Positions 35,768-43,903 of a stretch of 64,000 bases of DNA are shown in pieces (the stretch's first letter is position 1; the number at the start of each line of letters is the position of its first letter). Where the stretch lies: positions 1,240,001-1,304,000 of the forward strand of contig NZ_JAPEOK010000001.1 of assembly GCF_026341515.1 (NCBI RefSeq). The letters run 5' to 3'. This DNA is from Streptomyces sp. NBC_00878 (GTDB lineage: Bacteria; Actinomycetota; Actinomycetes; Streptomycetales; Streptomycetaceae). A program made the position numbers and the translations under genes. The notes below the pieces were generated by a model that was not told the origin of the DNA, ran no database searches, and saw only the letters and a list, made by a program, of their open reading frames with translations.

Positions 35768-36607
35768 ATGGCTACGTGGTTTGTCACCGGCGCTTCCCGC
35801 GGAATCGGTGCGGAAATCGCTCGCGCCGCTCTGGCAGGCGGTAACAATGTCGTGGTCGCCGTGCGAAACCCGGAGCGGGTACCGGCCGACCTGAAGAATT
35901 CCGACCAGGTTTTCGCGGTCGCCCTGGACGTCACGGACCACGACAGCATCCCGCGGGCGGTCGACGCCGCCGTGGAGCGCTTCGGCGGCATCGACGTCCT
36001 GGTCAACAACGCCGGCCGCGGTCTGCTCGGCGCACTGGAGGAGATCACCGACGCGGAGGCCCGGTCACTGTTCGACCTCAACGTCTTCGGCCTGATCAAC
36101 GTCACCCGTGCCGTGCTGCCCGTCATGCGCAAGCAGGGGTCCGGCCGGCTGGTGCACATCGGTTCCCGGTCCGGTTTCGAGGGCGAGCCCGGTGTCAGCC
36201 TGTACTGCGCGTCGAAGTTCGCGGTCGCCGGCATCAGCGAAGCGCTCTCCGCCGAGATGGCACCGTTCGGTATCCAGTCGATGGTGGTCGAACCGGGCGT
36301 CTTCCGCACCGACTTCCTCGACGCCAGCTCCCTCTCGGTGGCCGCGAACCGCATCGCCGACTACGACGACACCCCCGCCCACGTGACGCTGGACTGGATC
36401 GACCGGGCCAACCACGCCCAGCTCGGCGACCCCGTCAAGGGCGCCGCCCTCATCGTCGAGGTCGCCTCGACCGAGAAGCTGCCCACGCACCTCTACCTGG
36501 GGCGCGACACCCTTGAGCGGCTCGACGTCAAGTACCGGCAGGTGCAGGACGACCTCGCCGAGTGGCGCGAGAAGTCCGCCGCCACCGGGCACAGCGACGC
36601 CGCCTGA
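35768..36607 (+). CDS. Short-chain dehydrogenase/reductase
   Basis: A 279-residue classical SDR with cofactor motif TGASRGIG (7-14), NNAG (80-83), and catalytic Ser (133 or 135) with Tyr146 and Lys150 (YCASK). VAVRNPERV after strand 2 suggests NADPH preference. This subgroup often reduces ketones or aldehydes or forms part of quinone metabolism. GAAAGAGG lies upstream of ATG 35768. It is divergent from the MarR gene and 76 bp before a second SDR, so it is the likely first gene of a MarR-controlled group. Substrate unknown. Confidence 0.92.
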   Translation: MATWFVTGASRGIGAEIARAALAGGNNVVVAVRNPERVPADLKNSDQVFAVALDVTDHDSIPRAVDAAVERFGGIDVLVNNAGRGLLGALEEITDAEARSLFDLNVFGLINVTRAVLPVMRKQGSGRLVHIGSRSGFEGEPGVSLYCASKFAVAGISEALSAEMAPFGIQSMVVEPGVFRTDFLDASSLSVAANRIADYDDTPAHVTLDWIDRANHAQLGDPVKGAALIVEVASTEKLPTHLYLGRDTLERLDVKYRQVQDDLAEWREKSAATGHSDAA

Positions 36608-36683
36608 CGCATCGCCGCCCCACCGAACCGCTGCCGCCCAGCCGGGCAACCACCGCTCGCATCAAAGAGATCGAGGATTTGTG

Positions 36684-37463
36684 ATGTCTGCTGCTCTGCT
36701 CACCGGTACTCCCCTCGCCGGCCGTGTCGCCGTCGTCTCCGGCGCCTCCAGCGGCATGGGTGCCGTCACCGCCGAACGCCTCGCCGAACTCGGCGCCACC
36801 GTGGTCGTCCTGGCCCGGCGCAAGGAGCGCCTCGACAACCTGGTGAAGAACATCGAGACCGCCGGCGGCACCGCGCTCGCCCTGGCCGTCGACGTCACCG
36901 ACCGCGCCGCCGTCCAGAGCGCCGCCGACCAGGTCGCCGCCCGCTTCGGCAAGGCCGACCTCGTGTTCAACAACGCCGGCGTCCAACTCATCTCCGGCAT
37001 CGAGGAGTTGAAGGTCGACGACTGGCAGCGCCAGATCGACCTCAACATCAGCGGGCTGATGAACGTGATCGCCGCGTTCCTCCCGCACCTGACGGACTCC
37101 GCCGCCCAGGGCAAGCCCGCCGACCTGATCAACACCTCGTCCATCGCGGCCACCCGCATCCTGGCGAAGTTCTCCATCTACTCCGGCACCAAGGCGTACA
37201 TCAGTCACCTCACCCGGCTGCTCCGCGTCGAACTCGGCCAGAAGATGGTCCGCGTCGCCACCATCGAGCCCGGCATGGTCGACACCGAGCTCCCCGACCA
37301 CGTCACCGACCCGGACGCCTCCAAGCTGATGGCCGACCTCATCCACGACATCGACGTACTCCAGAGCGCCGACGTCGCCGAAACCGTCGCCTTCATGGCC
37401 GCCGTCCCCCGCCACGTCAACCTCACCGAGATCACCATCCTGCCCACCGCCCAGGCCATCTGA
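36684..37463 (+). CDS. Short-chain dehydrogenase/reductase (second SDR)
   Basis: A 259-residue SDR with GASSGMG (20-26), FNNAG (95-99), Ser152/153, and catalytic Tyr166 and Lys170 (YSGTK). It resembles broad NADP-dependent dehydrogenases of the YdfG/clavaldehyde-reductase-like type. ATG 36684 has GAGGA upstream; an in-frame GTG three bases earlier is an alternative. It follows the first SDR by 76 bp and is closed by a hairpin terminator at 37478, so the two form a short operon. Confidence 0.92.
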   Translation: MSAALLTGTPLAGRVAVVSGASSGMGAVTAERLAELGATVVVLARRKERLDNLVKNIETAGGTALALAVDVTDRAAVQSAADQVAARFGKADLVFNNAGVQLISGIEELKVDDWQRQIDLNISGLMNVIAAFLPHLTDSAAQGKPADLINTSSIAATRILAKFSIYSGTKAYISHLTRLLRVELGQKMVRVATIEPGMVDTELPDHVTDPDASKLMADLIHDIDVLQSADVAETVAFMAAVPRHVNLTEITILPTAQAI

Positions 37464-37477
37464 GTCCGTCCGTCATG

Positions 37478-37514
37478 GCGGGGGAGGAACAGCGTCCGGC
37501 TGTTCCTCCCCCGC
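37478..37514 (+). terminator. Hairpin terminator after the two SDR genes
   Basis: A perfect 15-bp stem (GCGGGGGAGGAACAG and complement) with a 7-nt loop lies 15 bp after the second SDR stop. Confidence 0.85.
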
Positions 37515-37672
37515 GGCTCCGGTCCGTACTCGGCCGCTGCTCCTACGTAGTTGTCACCGATGTCGTGGCTCTCGGCCGACTGCCATGGTCGAACCGGCGG
37601 TCGCACACCGGGCCGCCGACCGGTTCCCATCCGGTCCCATCCCGTTCCATTCCTTCCTCTTCCGGAGATGAC

Positions 37673-38326
37673 ATGGCAGCCAACGGCATCACGTACACCG
37701 GTCTCGACGCGCTCCTCACACCCGAGAAGTCGGTGCTGCTGCTCATCGACCACCAGGGGGCCCAGTTCGCGGGCATGCGCAGCATGGACGCCACCCTGGT
37801 GGTCAACAACGTGACGGCGCTGGCCAAGGGAGCCAAGCTGTTCGACGTACCGACCATCCTTACCACCGTGGTGGAGGACCGCGGAGGTCGCCTCATCCGT
37901 TCGGTGCAGGAGGTCTTCCCCGACCAGACGCCGATCGACCGTACGGCCATCAACACGTGGGAGGACCAGCGTGTGGTGGACGCGGTGGCCGCCACGGGCC
38001 GCAAGGACCTCGTCATAGCGGGCCTGTGGACGGACATCTGCCTTGCCTGGCCCGCGATTCACGCCATCGCCGACGGCTACCGCGTCTTCGCCGTGACGGA
38101 CGCCTCGGGCGCCACCACCAACGAGGCCCACGAGCGTGGCATCGAGCGCATGATCCAGGCCGGTGTGATCCCCACGTGCGCCGGAACCGTCATCGCGGAG
38201 TGGCAGCGGGACTGGGCCCGGGAGGAGACTGTGCCCGGTATGACCGATATCCTCCTTGAGCACGGCGGCGTCTTCGGCACCAGCCTGGCCTGGGAACTGC
38301 AGCTCCTGGGGCAGGCCAAGGACTGA
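37673..38326 (+). CDS. Isochorismatase-family cysteine hydrolase
   Basis: A 217-residue protein with the catalytic triad of the family: Asp26 (LLIDHQG), Lys111 (GRKDLVIAG) and Cys123 (WTDICLAWP). The usual cis-peptide segment lies before the Cys. Such enzymes hydrolyse C-N bonds (nicotinamidase or carbamoyl-type), isochorismate, or unknown substrates; with a Cys nucleophile, amide-type hydrolysis is favoured. This subgroup (like YcaC) is common and poorly characterised. ATG 37673 has CCGGAG upstream. It follows the SDR terminator, so it has its own promoter in the 37515-37672 gap. Confidence 0.9.
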   Translation: MAANGITYTGLDALLTPEKSVLLLIDHQGAQFAGMRSMDATLVVNNVTALAKGAKLFDVPTILTTVVEDRGGRLIRSVQEVFPDQTPIDRTAINTWEDQRVVDAVAATGRKDLVIAGLWTDICLAWPAIHAIADGYRVFAVTDASGATTNEAHERGIERMIQAGVIPTCAGTVIAEWQRDWAREETVPGMTDILLEHGGVFGTSLAWELQLLGQAKD

Positions 38327-38365
38327 CGCCACCGTGCAGGCACGACCGAACAGCAAGGACCCGAC

Positions 38366-38914
38366 ATGAACATCACAGTGATCGGACGAGGGCGGGTCGG
38401 CGGCGGCCTGGCCCGCTTGTGGGAGAAGGCCGGCCACGAGGTCAGGGCCCTGGGCCGCGACGGAGGCGACGCCTCGGACGCCGACGTCGTGGTCGTGGCC
38501 GTACCCGGCAACAGCATCGCCGAGGCACTCCAGCGCGTCACCGGGCTGAAGGGCCAGGTGACCATCGACACGACCAACCTCTACACGGAGCGCGACAGCG
38601 CCTTCCCCTCGCTCTCGCATCAGATCAAGTCCGTCATCGGCGGTCCGACCGCGAAGTCGTTCTCGACGGTCTTCGCCTCCGCGTACGAGCAGATCGGCGC
38701 GCAACGCGTGACGCCGAGCAGTCTGTACGCGGCCGAGCCGGACGCGAAGGGCATCACCGCGCGGCTCATCGGCGACGCCGGCTTCGATCCCGTGTACGTC
38801 GGTGACCTCGATCCGGGGGCACGGCTGCTGGAGGACAGTTCCGCTCTGACCCGCGCGCTGGCCGGTCAGATGGGCCCGTTCTTCTACCGCTACGCCCGGC
38901 CCGGAGAGCTGTAA
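38366..38914 (+). CDS. NAD(P)-binding protein, F420-dependent NADP reductase-like
   Basis: A 182-residue Rossmann-fold protein starting MNITVIGRGRVGGGLARLW, a dinucleotide-binding GxGxxG variant, then ADVVVVAVPGNSIAEAL and VTIDTTNLY. It resembles the short dinucleotide-binding family related to F420H2:NADP oxidoreductase and ProC-like folds. It lacks the longer C-terminal dimerisation part of ProC. It lies 39 bp after the isochorismatase-like gene in the same direction, so a two-gene operon is probable. The reaction is unknown. Confidence 0.82.
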   Translation: MNITVIGRGRVGGGLARLWEKAGHEVRALGRDGGDASDADVVVVAVPGNSIAEALQRVTGLKGQVTIDTTNLYTERDSAFPSLSHQIKSVIGGPTAKSFSTVFASAYEQIGAQRVTPSSLYAAEPDAKGITARLIGDAGFDPVYVGDLDPGARLLEDSSALTRALAGQMGPFFYRYARPGEL

Positions 38915-38924
38915 CACCTCCGCC

Positions 38925-38969
38925 GAGGGCACCGGGAAGCCGAGCGTCGAGGCTTCGCCCGGTGCCCTC
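38925..38969. terminator. Hairpin terminator between convergent genes
   Basis: Arms 38925-38941 and 38951-38969 pair over 17 bp with a 2-nt bulge and a 9-nt loop (GAGGGCACCGGG pairs with CCCGGTGCCCTC). It serves the reductase-like gene and the response regulator on the opposite strand. Confidence 0.78.
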
Positions 38970-39020
38970 CGCCTCTCTCCCCGTACAGGACCTGAGCCGG
39001 TCCGTGTGCCGCGCGGCGGG

Positions 39021-39677
39021 TCAGCTCGATCCCAGCCCCGCGTCCCGCGCCAGCAGGGCTGCCTGGACCCGGTTCTCGCACCGCAGCTTCGTCAGGATCC
39101 GGCTGACGTACGTCTTCACCGTCGCCTCGCTCACATGGATCCGCTCGCCCGCGTCGGCGTTGGACAGCCCCTCGCCGAGCAGCGCGAGCACCTCCAACTC
39201 CCGTGCGCTCAGGGTCTCCAGACGCCGCCGCGCGTCCTCGGCCCGCGCGGCGGTCTGCCCCGAGGCGAGCGAGTCGACCACATGCCGTGTCGCGCCGGGC
39301 GACAGATACGCGTCCCCGGCCGCCGCCGCCCGCACCGCCTGGATCAGCTCGGCCGGCGCCGAGTCCTTCAACAGGAACCCGGCGCCGCCCTGGCTCAGCG
39401 CACGCAGGACGTTCTCCCGCTCGCCGAACGTCGTCAGGATCAGCGGCCGTACGGACGGCGCCGCCCGCCGCAGTTCGGCGAGTGCGGACAGCCCGTCCAG
39501 GACGGGCATCTGGATGTCGAGCAGGGCCACGTCCACGGCGTGGGCGCGGACCAGGTCGACCGCCTCACGGCCGTTGGCGGCCTCCGCCACGACATCGATG
39601 TCGTCGGCGGAGGTGAGGATCATCCTGATACCCGCCCGGATGAGCGGTTCGTCATCCGCGACGAGGACCCTGATCAC
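39021..39677 (-). CDS. NarL/LuxR-family response regulator
   Basis: A 218-residue regulator with a receiver domain (VADDEPLIRAG at 6-16, Asp54 in ALLDIQMPVLDG, Lys in GFLLKDSAP) and LuxR-type HTH (about 150-212: LSARELEVLALLGEGLSNADAG, VSEATVKTYVSRILTKL). GTG 39677 is chosen because AGGAGAACT lies directly upstream and the receiver begins at once. The partner kinase is encoded 99 bp upstream on the same strand, so they form a two-component pair. Confidence 0.92.
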   Translation of the reverse strand: MIRVLVADDEPLIRAGIRMILTSADDIDVVAEAANGREAVDLVRAHAVDVALLDIQMPVLDGLSALAELRRAAPSVRPLILTTFGERENVLRALSQGGAGFLLKDSAPAELIQAVRAAAAGDAYLSPGATRHVVDSLASGQTAARAEDARRRLETLSARELEVLALLGEGLSNADAGERIHVSEATVKTYVSRILTKLRCENRVQAALLARDAGLGSS

Positions 39678-39776
39678 AGTTCTCCTGCAAGGCGTACGGC
39701 GGGGACGAGTGACGACCACACCATCGCCTGAGGACGACGGGGCGGCCGAGCACTCAACCTTACTCACGGAACATGG

Positions 39777-41531
39777 TTATGACTCGACCATGTAGGCCGT
39801 CTTCTCGATCAGTTTGCCGCCCTTGAAGCAGAAGCGGTAGGCGGGTTCCTTTCCCCCCTTGGCCGGCCCGTCCTCCGTCGACAGGTAGGACGAGCACGCC
39901 GCTCCCGCCGGAACGGCGGGCCCCTCCTCCACCAGTCCCTCGGCCAGGAACGACTTGCCGCGCGGCAACTTGTCCCGCACGGCCGTCTCGGCGTCGCCGA
40001 CCTGCACCGAGTTGTAGACCGACGGGTTGATCATGACCTTGTCGGCCTCCTTGCCCGCCCAGAAGTAGAGACCTACGACGAGCGCCCCCACCCCGACAAC
40101 CACGACGGCCAGCACTGCGATGCCGCATCCGATCGCTACGCCCTTCTTCTTGCGTCCCATGGCGATGTCGAGCTCCTTCTGCCTGTCCGGCGGACCGGAC
40201 CAGTCGATGTCCGCACCACCGTCGCCGGGCACCGCCCCTTCGCTCTGCCCCCGGAAGTCGTTCGCCGCATCGACGAACGTCGTCACTTCCCGCCCCGAGT
40301 CCGATCGCCGCCTGCTGCCATCCGACGCGTGCGGCGCCCGGGGCCCGTAGGGCAGTACGGCCGCGACGCGGAACCCGCCGTCGGCCGTGGACCCGGCATG
40401 CACCATGCCGCCGACCAGCCGGGCCCGTTCCTGAAGCCCGGTCAGACCGTGCCCGCCACTGACCACGGTTCGCCGTCCCCCACCGGTCGTCGCGGGCACC
40501 GGCCCATTGGCCACCTCGACCACCAGTGAATCCGGCTCGTACCGCAGCTCGACGGCGGTCGAGGCTCCCGGAGCGTGCTTCAGGGCGTTGGTCAGCGCCT
40601 CCTGCACGATCCGGTACGCCGCGTGGTCCGCGGCTGGAGCCAGTGGCCGCGCCTCGCCCGCACGCCGCAGCTCCACGACCGCCCGTGTGCCCCGCGATGC
40701 CGCCACCAGGCCCTCGATCCCCGCGACGCCCCGGGCCGCTGGCTCCGGGCCGCCCTCGCGCTCCGGTGCCTGTTCGGGCGTACCGTCCCGCAGGATGCCG
40801 ACGGCCTCGCGCAGTTCGTGCATCGCGGCCACGGACGCCTCCCGCAGCACGCCGACCGCCTGACGCTGGTCGTCCGTAAGGTCCGGGCCCACTTCGAGCG
40901 CGCCCGTGTGGACGGCGATCAACGCCAGTTGGTGGCCGAGGCTGTCGTGCATGTCCTGCGCTATGCGCTGGCGCTCCCGCAAGCGGGAGTGGGACGCGAT
41001 CATCTCGCGTTCGCGCAGCAACTGGGCGTTGTGCTCGTGCAGCGCGTGCAGGAGCGTGCGCCGTTGGGTGCGGTAGCGGCTGGCGAGGGCGGGAACGACC
41101 ACCGTCGCCAGGAACGAGAGCGTGGAGAACAGCAGCGTCTCCAGCACGGACAGGGGGAACGTCTCCTGCAGGACGGACAGTCCCGCATAGAGGACGTACG
41201 AGGCCATGAGAAGCGCGAGCGGCCGCCGCCGCGCCTCGATCCTCGAACCCGCCGACCAGGCCACGACCATCAGCACGGCCCAGAAGGAATTCACCGCGCC
41301 TGCGAGCGCGGCCGTGAGAACCAGGACGCTCGCCGGGAACGCCCGCCGCAGCAGTGAGACCATCGCCACGGCCACCGCCGCGACGACCGCCCTCGGCGCT
41401 CCCTCGCTCCATTGGCCAAGAACCATGAGCAGGGCAAGGACGAGGGCCAACACCGTCTCACCGGCAATCCGCCGCCGGGACCACGTGTCCGCCGCTATCA
41501 GGTGTTTCCAAACATCGCGGGCCTTCGTCAT
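39777..41531 (-). CDS. HisKA_3-type sensor kinase with extra C-terminal membrane domain
   Basis: A 584-residue kinase with four to six N-terminal helices (about 22-150). The dimerisation box is RERQRIAQDMHDSLGHQLAL (His near 198), followed by an HATPase with EALTNALKHA and HGLTGLQERARLVGG. Normal family members end near residue 405. Here a linker leads to a basic stop-transfer region (GRKKKG), a hydrophobic helix (about 463-488) and a ~100-residue extracytoplasmic domain with two Cys (GAACSSYL, YRFCFKGG). ATG 41531 is the best start. An internal ATG at 40160, preceded by AAGGAG, could also produce the last 127 residues separately. Confidence 0.88.
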   Translation of the reverse strand: MTKARDVWKHLIAADTWSRRRIAGETVLALVLALLMVLGQWSEGAPRAVVAAVAVAMVSLLRRAFPASVLVLTAALAGAVNSFWAVLMVVAWSAGSRIEARRRPLALLMASYVLYAGLSVLQETFPLSVLETLLFSTLSFLATVVVPALASRYRTQRRTLLHALHEHNAQLLREREMIASHSRLRERQRIAQDMHDSLGHQLALIAVHTGALEVGPDLTDDQRQAVGVLREASVAAMHELREAVGILRDGTPEQAPEREGGPEPAARGVAGIEGLVAASRGTRAVVELRRAGEARPLAPAADHAAYRIVQEALTNALKHAPGASTAVELRYEPDSLVVEVANGPVPATTGGGRRTVVSGGHGLTGLQERARLVGGMVHAGSTADGGFRVAAVLPYGPRAPHASDGSRRRSDSGREVTTFVDAANDFRGQSEGAVPGDGGADIDWSGPPDRQKELDIAMGRKKKGVAIGCGIAVLAVVVVGVGALVVGLYFWAGKEADKVMINPSVYNSVQVGDAETAVRDKLPRGKSFLAEGLVEEGPAVPAGAACSSYLSTEDGPAKGGKEPAYRFCFKGGKLIEKTAYMVES

Positions 41532-41581
41532 CACGTCCACGCGCCAACGGTAGACACCATCGGCCGTGCGCACAGCATCCG

Positions 41582-41605
41582 TTCGTCGCACCCGCGAGCG
41601 ACGAA
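41582..41605. promoter_or_regulatory. Inverted repeat in the divergent kinase/regulator gap
   Basis: Perfect 8-bp arms TTCGTCGC (41582-41589) and GCGACGAA (41598-41605) with an 8-nt spacer lie between the HisKA_3 kinase and the OmpR-type regulator. It may be an operator for either system. Confidence 0.4.
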
Positions 41606-41628
41606 AGTCGCGCCGCTCGGGCACCGCG

Positions 41629-41689
41629 TGAGCACCGCGAGATCGCCGCATGAGCACCGTGAGAGGCCGATGCCCACACCGTCTAAGCT
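41629..41689 (+). promoter_or_regulatory. Direct repeats and promoter of the OmpR-type regulator
   Basis: TGAGCACCGCGAGA (41629-41642) and TGAGCACCGTGAGA (41651-41664) are 22 bp apart, two helical turns. A -10-like TAAGCT (41684-41689) lies seven bases before ATG 41697, and the second repeat overlaps the matching -35 position. This suits autoregulation by the tandem-binding regulator. Confidence 0.5.
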
Positions 41690-41696
41690 CCGGGCC

Positions 41697-42389
41697 ATGC
41701 GCGTATTGGTCTTGGAGGACGATCCCGAGCTGGGGCCCGTCGTCGCTGCTCAGCTGCGTGGTGCGGGGTTCGCGGTGGACCTCGCGCGGACGCTGGCCGA
41801 AGCGGATCTCAAGCTCTCCGTCAACAGCTACGACTGTGTCGTGGCCGACCGCTCGGTCCCGGACGGCGACTCCCTCACCCTGCTCGCCGGACACCGGCGG
41901 ACAGGATCGGTGCTGCCCTTTCTGCTGCTGACCGCGCTGGACGCGGTGAGCGACCGGGTGGCCGGATTCGAGCACGGTGCGGACGACTACCTCGTCAAAC
42001 CCTTCGCCTTCGCCGAACTGGTCGTACGGGTGCGTGCGCTGTGCCGCAGGGAGCAGACCACGCGGCCGCCGGTCCTGCGCGCGGGTGACCTGGAGGTCGA
42101 TCTGCCACGGCGCCGAGTGTCCAGGGCCGGGGTGCTGCTGAGCCTGTCGGCCAAGGAGTTCGCGGTCCTTGAGCTGCTGATGCTGCGCGCGGGCGAGGTG
42201 GTGACGCGCACCGAGCTGATCGAGAGCTGCTGGGACGAGGCGAGCGAGCCGATGTCCAACGTGGTGGACGTCGTGATCGGCCAGCTGCGCCGACGGCTCG
42301 GGCCGCCCGATCCGATCGGGACGGTGCGCGGTGTCGGCTACCGGCTGGGCGGTGCCGATCAGGAGTCGGCCGCCGAGGCGCGGGCGTGA
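41697..42389 (+). CDS. OmpR-family response regulator
   Basis: A 230-residue regulator with receiver (VLVLEDDPELG at 3-13, Asp51 in CVVADRSVPDG, Lys in YLVKPFAF) and C-terminal winged helix ending TVRGVGYRLGG. The ADRSVPDG segment replaces the usual LDLMLP pattern, but the Asp is kept. It overlaps its kinase by 4 bp (ATGA-like junction at 42386), which in turn overlaps the GH9 gene, so all three are one translational unit. The start lies seven bases after a -10-like box, so the mRNA may be leaderless. Confidence 0.92.
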   Translation: MRVLVLEDDPELGPVVAAQLRGAGFAVDLARTLAEADLKLSVNSYDCVVADRSVPDGDSLTLLAGHRRTGSVLPFLLLTALDAVSDRVAGFEHGADDYLVKPFAFAELVVRVRALCRREQTTRPPVLRAGDLEVDLPRRRVSRAGVLLSLSAKEFAVLELLMLRAGEVVTRTELIESCWDEASEPMSNVVDVVIGQLRRRLGPPDPIGTVRGVGYRLGGADQESAAEARA

Positions 42390-43903
42390 GCCGCCCCGGC
42401 GCGGTGCCCCCCAGGTCGCCCGCCGTGGCCCGGCTGCGGCGCACCCGTCGGCTGATGACGCTCCTGTTCGCCTCGGCGACGGCGGCCTGTCTCGTCGTCC
42501 TGGCCACCGTCGCCGTCCGCATCGATGCCGAATCCCGCCGGTCCGGTCTGGACCACGAGGTCGGCAGCCGCGCGGTCGGTCTGTCGCGGGCGGTCTGGTT
42601 CGACTCGGGGACGCTGCACCTGGAGCCGCTGCGCGAGGACGAACTCGCGCAGGGCTCGCAGGTGCTGGCCGTCCTCCAGGCGGCGCCGGGAAAGTCGCCG
42701 TCGCTTCGGAACGTGGTTCCCGCACGTTCGGCGCTGCCCGATCGGGACCGCCTCGACCGTCTCTGGCGGACCGTCCTGGAGGAACAGCAGACCGTCCTGG
42801 TCAGCGCCCCTTCCGCGAACGGCGGACGGCTGAGGTGGGGAGCGGCTCCGGTCTGGGACGGCGACCGGATCGGTGCCGCCGTGCTGGTCGGCACGGAACT
42901 GGCGCGCAGCGAACGCGATCACGGCGTCCTCGTGCGCTGGCTGGCGCTCGGCTGCACGGCTCTGGTCTGCTGCGCGGCGGCCGTCGGCCATCTGCTGTCC
43001 GGCCGGGCCATGCGTCCCGCCCTGCTCGCGCTGGAGCAGCAGGAACAGTTCCTGGCCGAGGCGGCGCACGAACTGCGTACGCCACTGGCGACGTTGCGGC
43101 TCGTGGTGGAGCGGGGCGGTTCCTCCGACGAGGCCCTACGGCTGGTGGACCGGCTGAGCCGACTGGTCACCGGGCTGCTCGCCAGGGCCCGCATGGAGGC
43201 CGGTGCGCAGCGGGCCGAGCTGGTGCCCCTGCGCCTCGACCAGCTGGTGGAGACCACTGTCGAGGAGCTGCCGGACCATGAGAACGTCACGGTGCGCTCC
43301 GAGCCGGTGGTGGTGCTCGGCGATCCCGACCTGCTGGCCCAGGCGGTCCGGAACCTGGTGGAGAACGCTCAACGGCACGGTGGCCCGGCCGGGTCACCGG
43401 TGGAGGTCACCGTCACCCCCGGCCTGGTCGCGGTCCGCGACCACGGATCGGGCGTGCCGGCGGCGGACCGGGAACGGGTCTTCACCCGGGGTGTCACCGG
43501 GAGTACCACCGGGGGTTCCGGAACAGGCTCGGGAACGGAAGCGGCCTGGGGAACGGGAGCGGCCGCTGGTACGGCAGCGGCCTCGGCTACCGGAACCGCC
43601 TCGGGAACGGGAGCCACCTCGGGTACGGCAGCGGCCTCGGGAACGGGACCGGCCGCTGGTACCGGAACCGCATCAGAAACGGGGGTCGCCCCGCGCCCCG
43701 TAGCCGCCCCCGGAACAGGAGCCACGCCCGGTACCGGTGCCGGGCTCGCCATCGTTCGTTGGGTCGCCGAGCTGCACCACGGCACCGCCCGGCTCGCGGA
43801 CGCTCCCGGCGGCGGCCTGGTCGCCGAGCTTCGGCTGCCTCCGTATCCGGCCCACGCGTCCTCATCCTCATCTCATGAAGGCCCCGGCACCGTGGGCGCA
43901 TGA
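42386..43903 (+). CDS. Sensor histidine kinase with repeat insertion in the ATP-lid region
   Basis: A 505-residue kinase: helix 1 (24-45), extracellular loop (46-180), helix 2 (about 183-205) and a short linker without a clear HAMP. The H-box is AEAAHELRTPLATLRL (His228), followed by the N-box (NLVENAQRHGG) and G1 (DHGSGVP). The lid is then replaced by about 80 residues of Gly/Thr/Ala/Ser repeats (residues ~371-450) before G2 (GTGAGLAIVRWV) resumes. The catalytic residues before and after are present. The repeat is encoded by GGAACGGGAGC-like units at 43498-43735. Four-base overlaps join it to the regulator and GH9 gene. Confidence 0.88.
   Translation: MSRPGAVPPRSPAVARLRRTRRLMTLLFASATAACLVVLATVAVRIDAESRRSGLDHEVGSRAVGLSRAVWFDSGTLHLEPLREDELAQGSQVLAVLQAAPGKSPSLRNVVPARSALPDRDRLDRLWRTVLEEQQTVLVSAPSANGGRLRWGAAPVWDGDRIGAAVLVGTELARSERDHGVLVRWLALGCTALVCCAAAVGHLLSGRAMRPALLALEQQEQFLAEAAHELRTPLATLRLVVERGGSSDEALRLVDRLSRLVTGLLARARMEAGAQRAELVPLRLDQLVETTVEELPDHENVTVRSEPVVVLGDPDLLAQAVRNLVENAQRHGGPAGSPVEVTVTPGLVAVRDHGSGVPAADRERVFTRGVTGSTTGGSGTGSGTEAAWGTGAAAGTAAASATGTASGTGATSGTAAASGTGPAAGTGTASETGVAPRPVAAPGTGATPGTGAGLAIVRWVAELHHGTARLADAPGGGLVAELRLPPYPAHASSSSSHEGPGTVGA
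43498..43735 (+). repeat. In-frame Gly/Thr/Ala-coding tandem repeats within a kinase
   Basis: Degenerate units of about 18 bp (GGAACGGGAGCGGCC, GGTACGGCAGCGGCC) run for about 240 bp between the G1 and G2 boxes and encode a TGxASGTG-like tract. The frame is maintained throughout. Confidence 0.8.

Noticed and set aside
37475..37672. Upstream extension of the isochorismatase-like frame
   Set aside because: It covers the SDR terminator hairpin; ATG 37673 has a ribosome site and matches family length.
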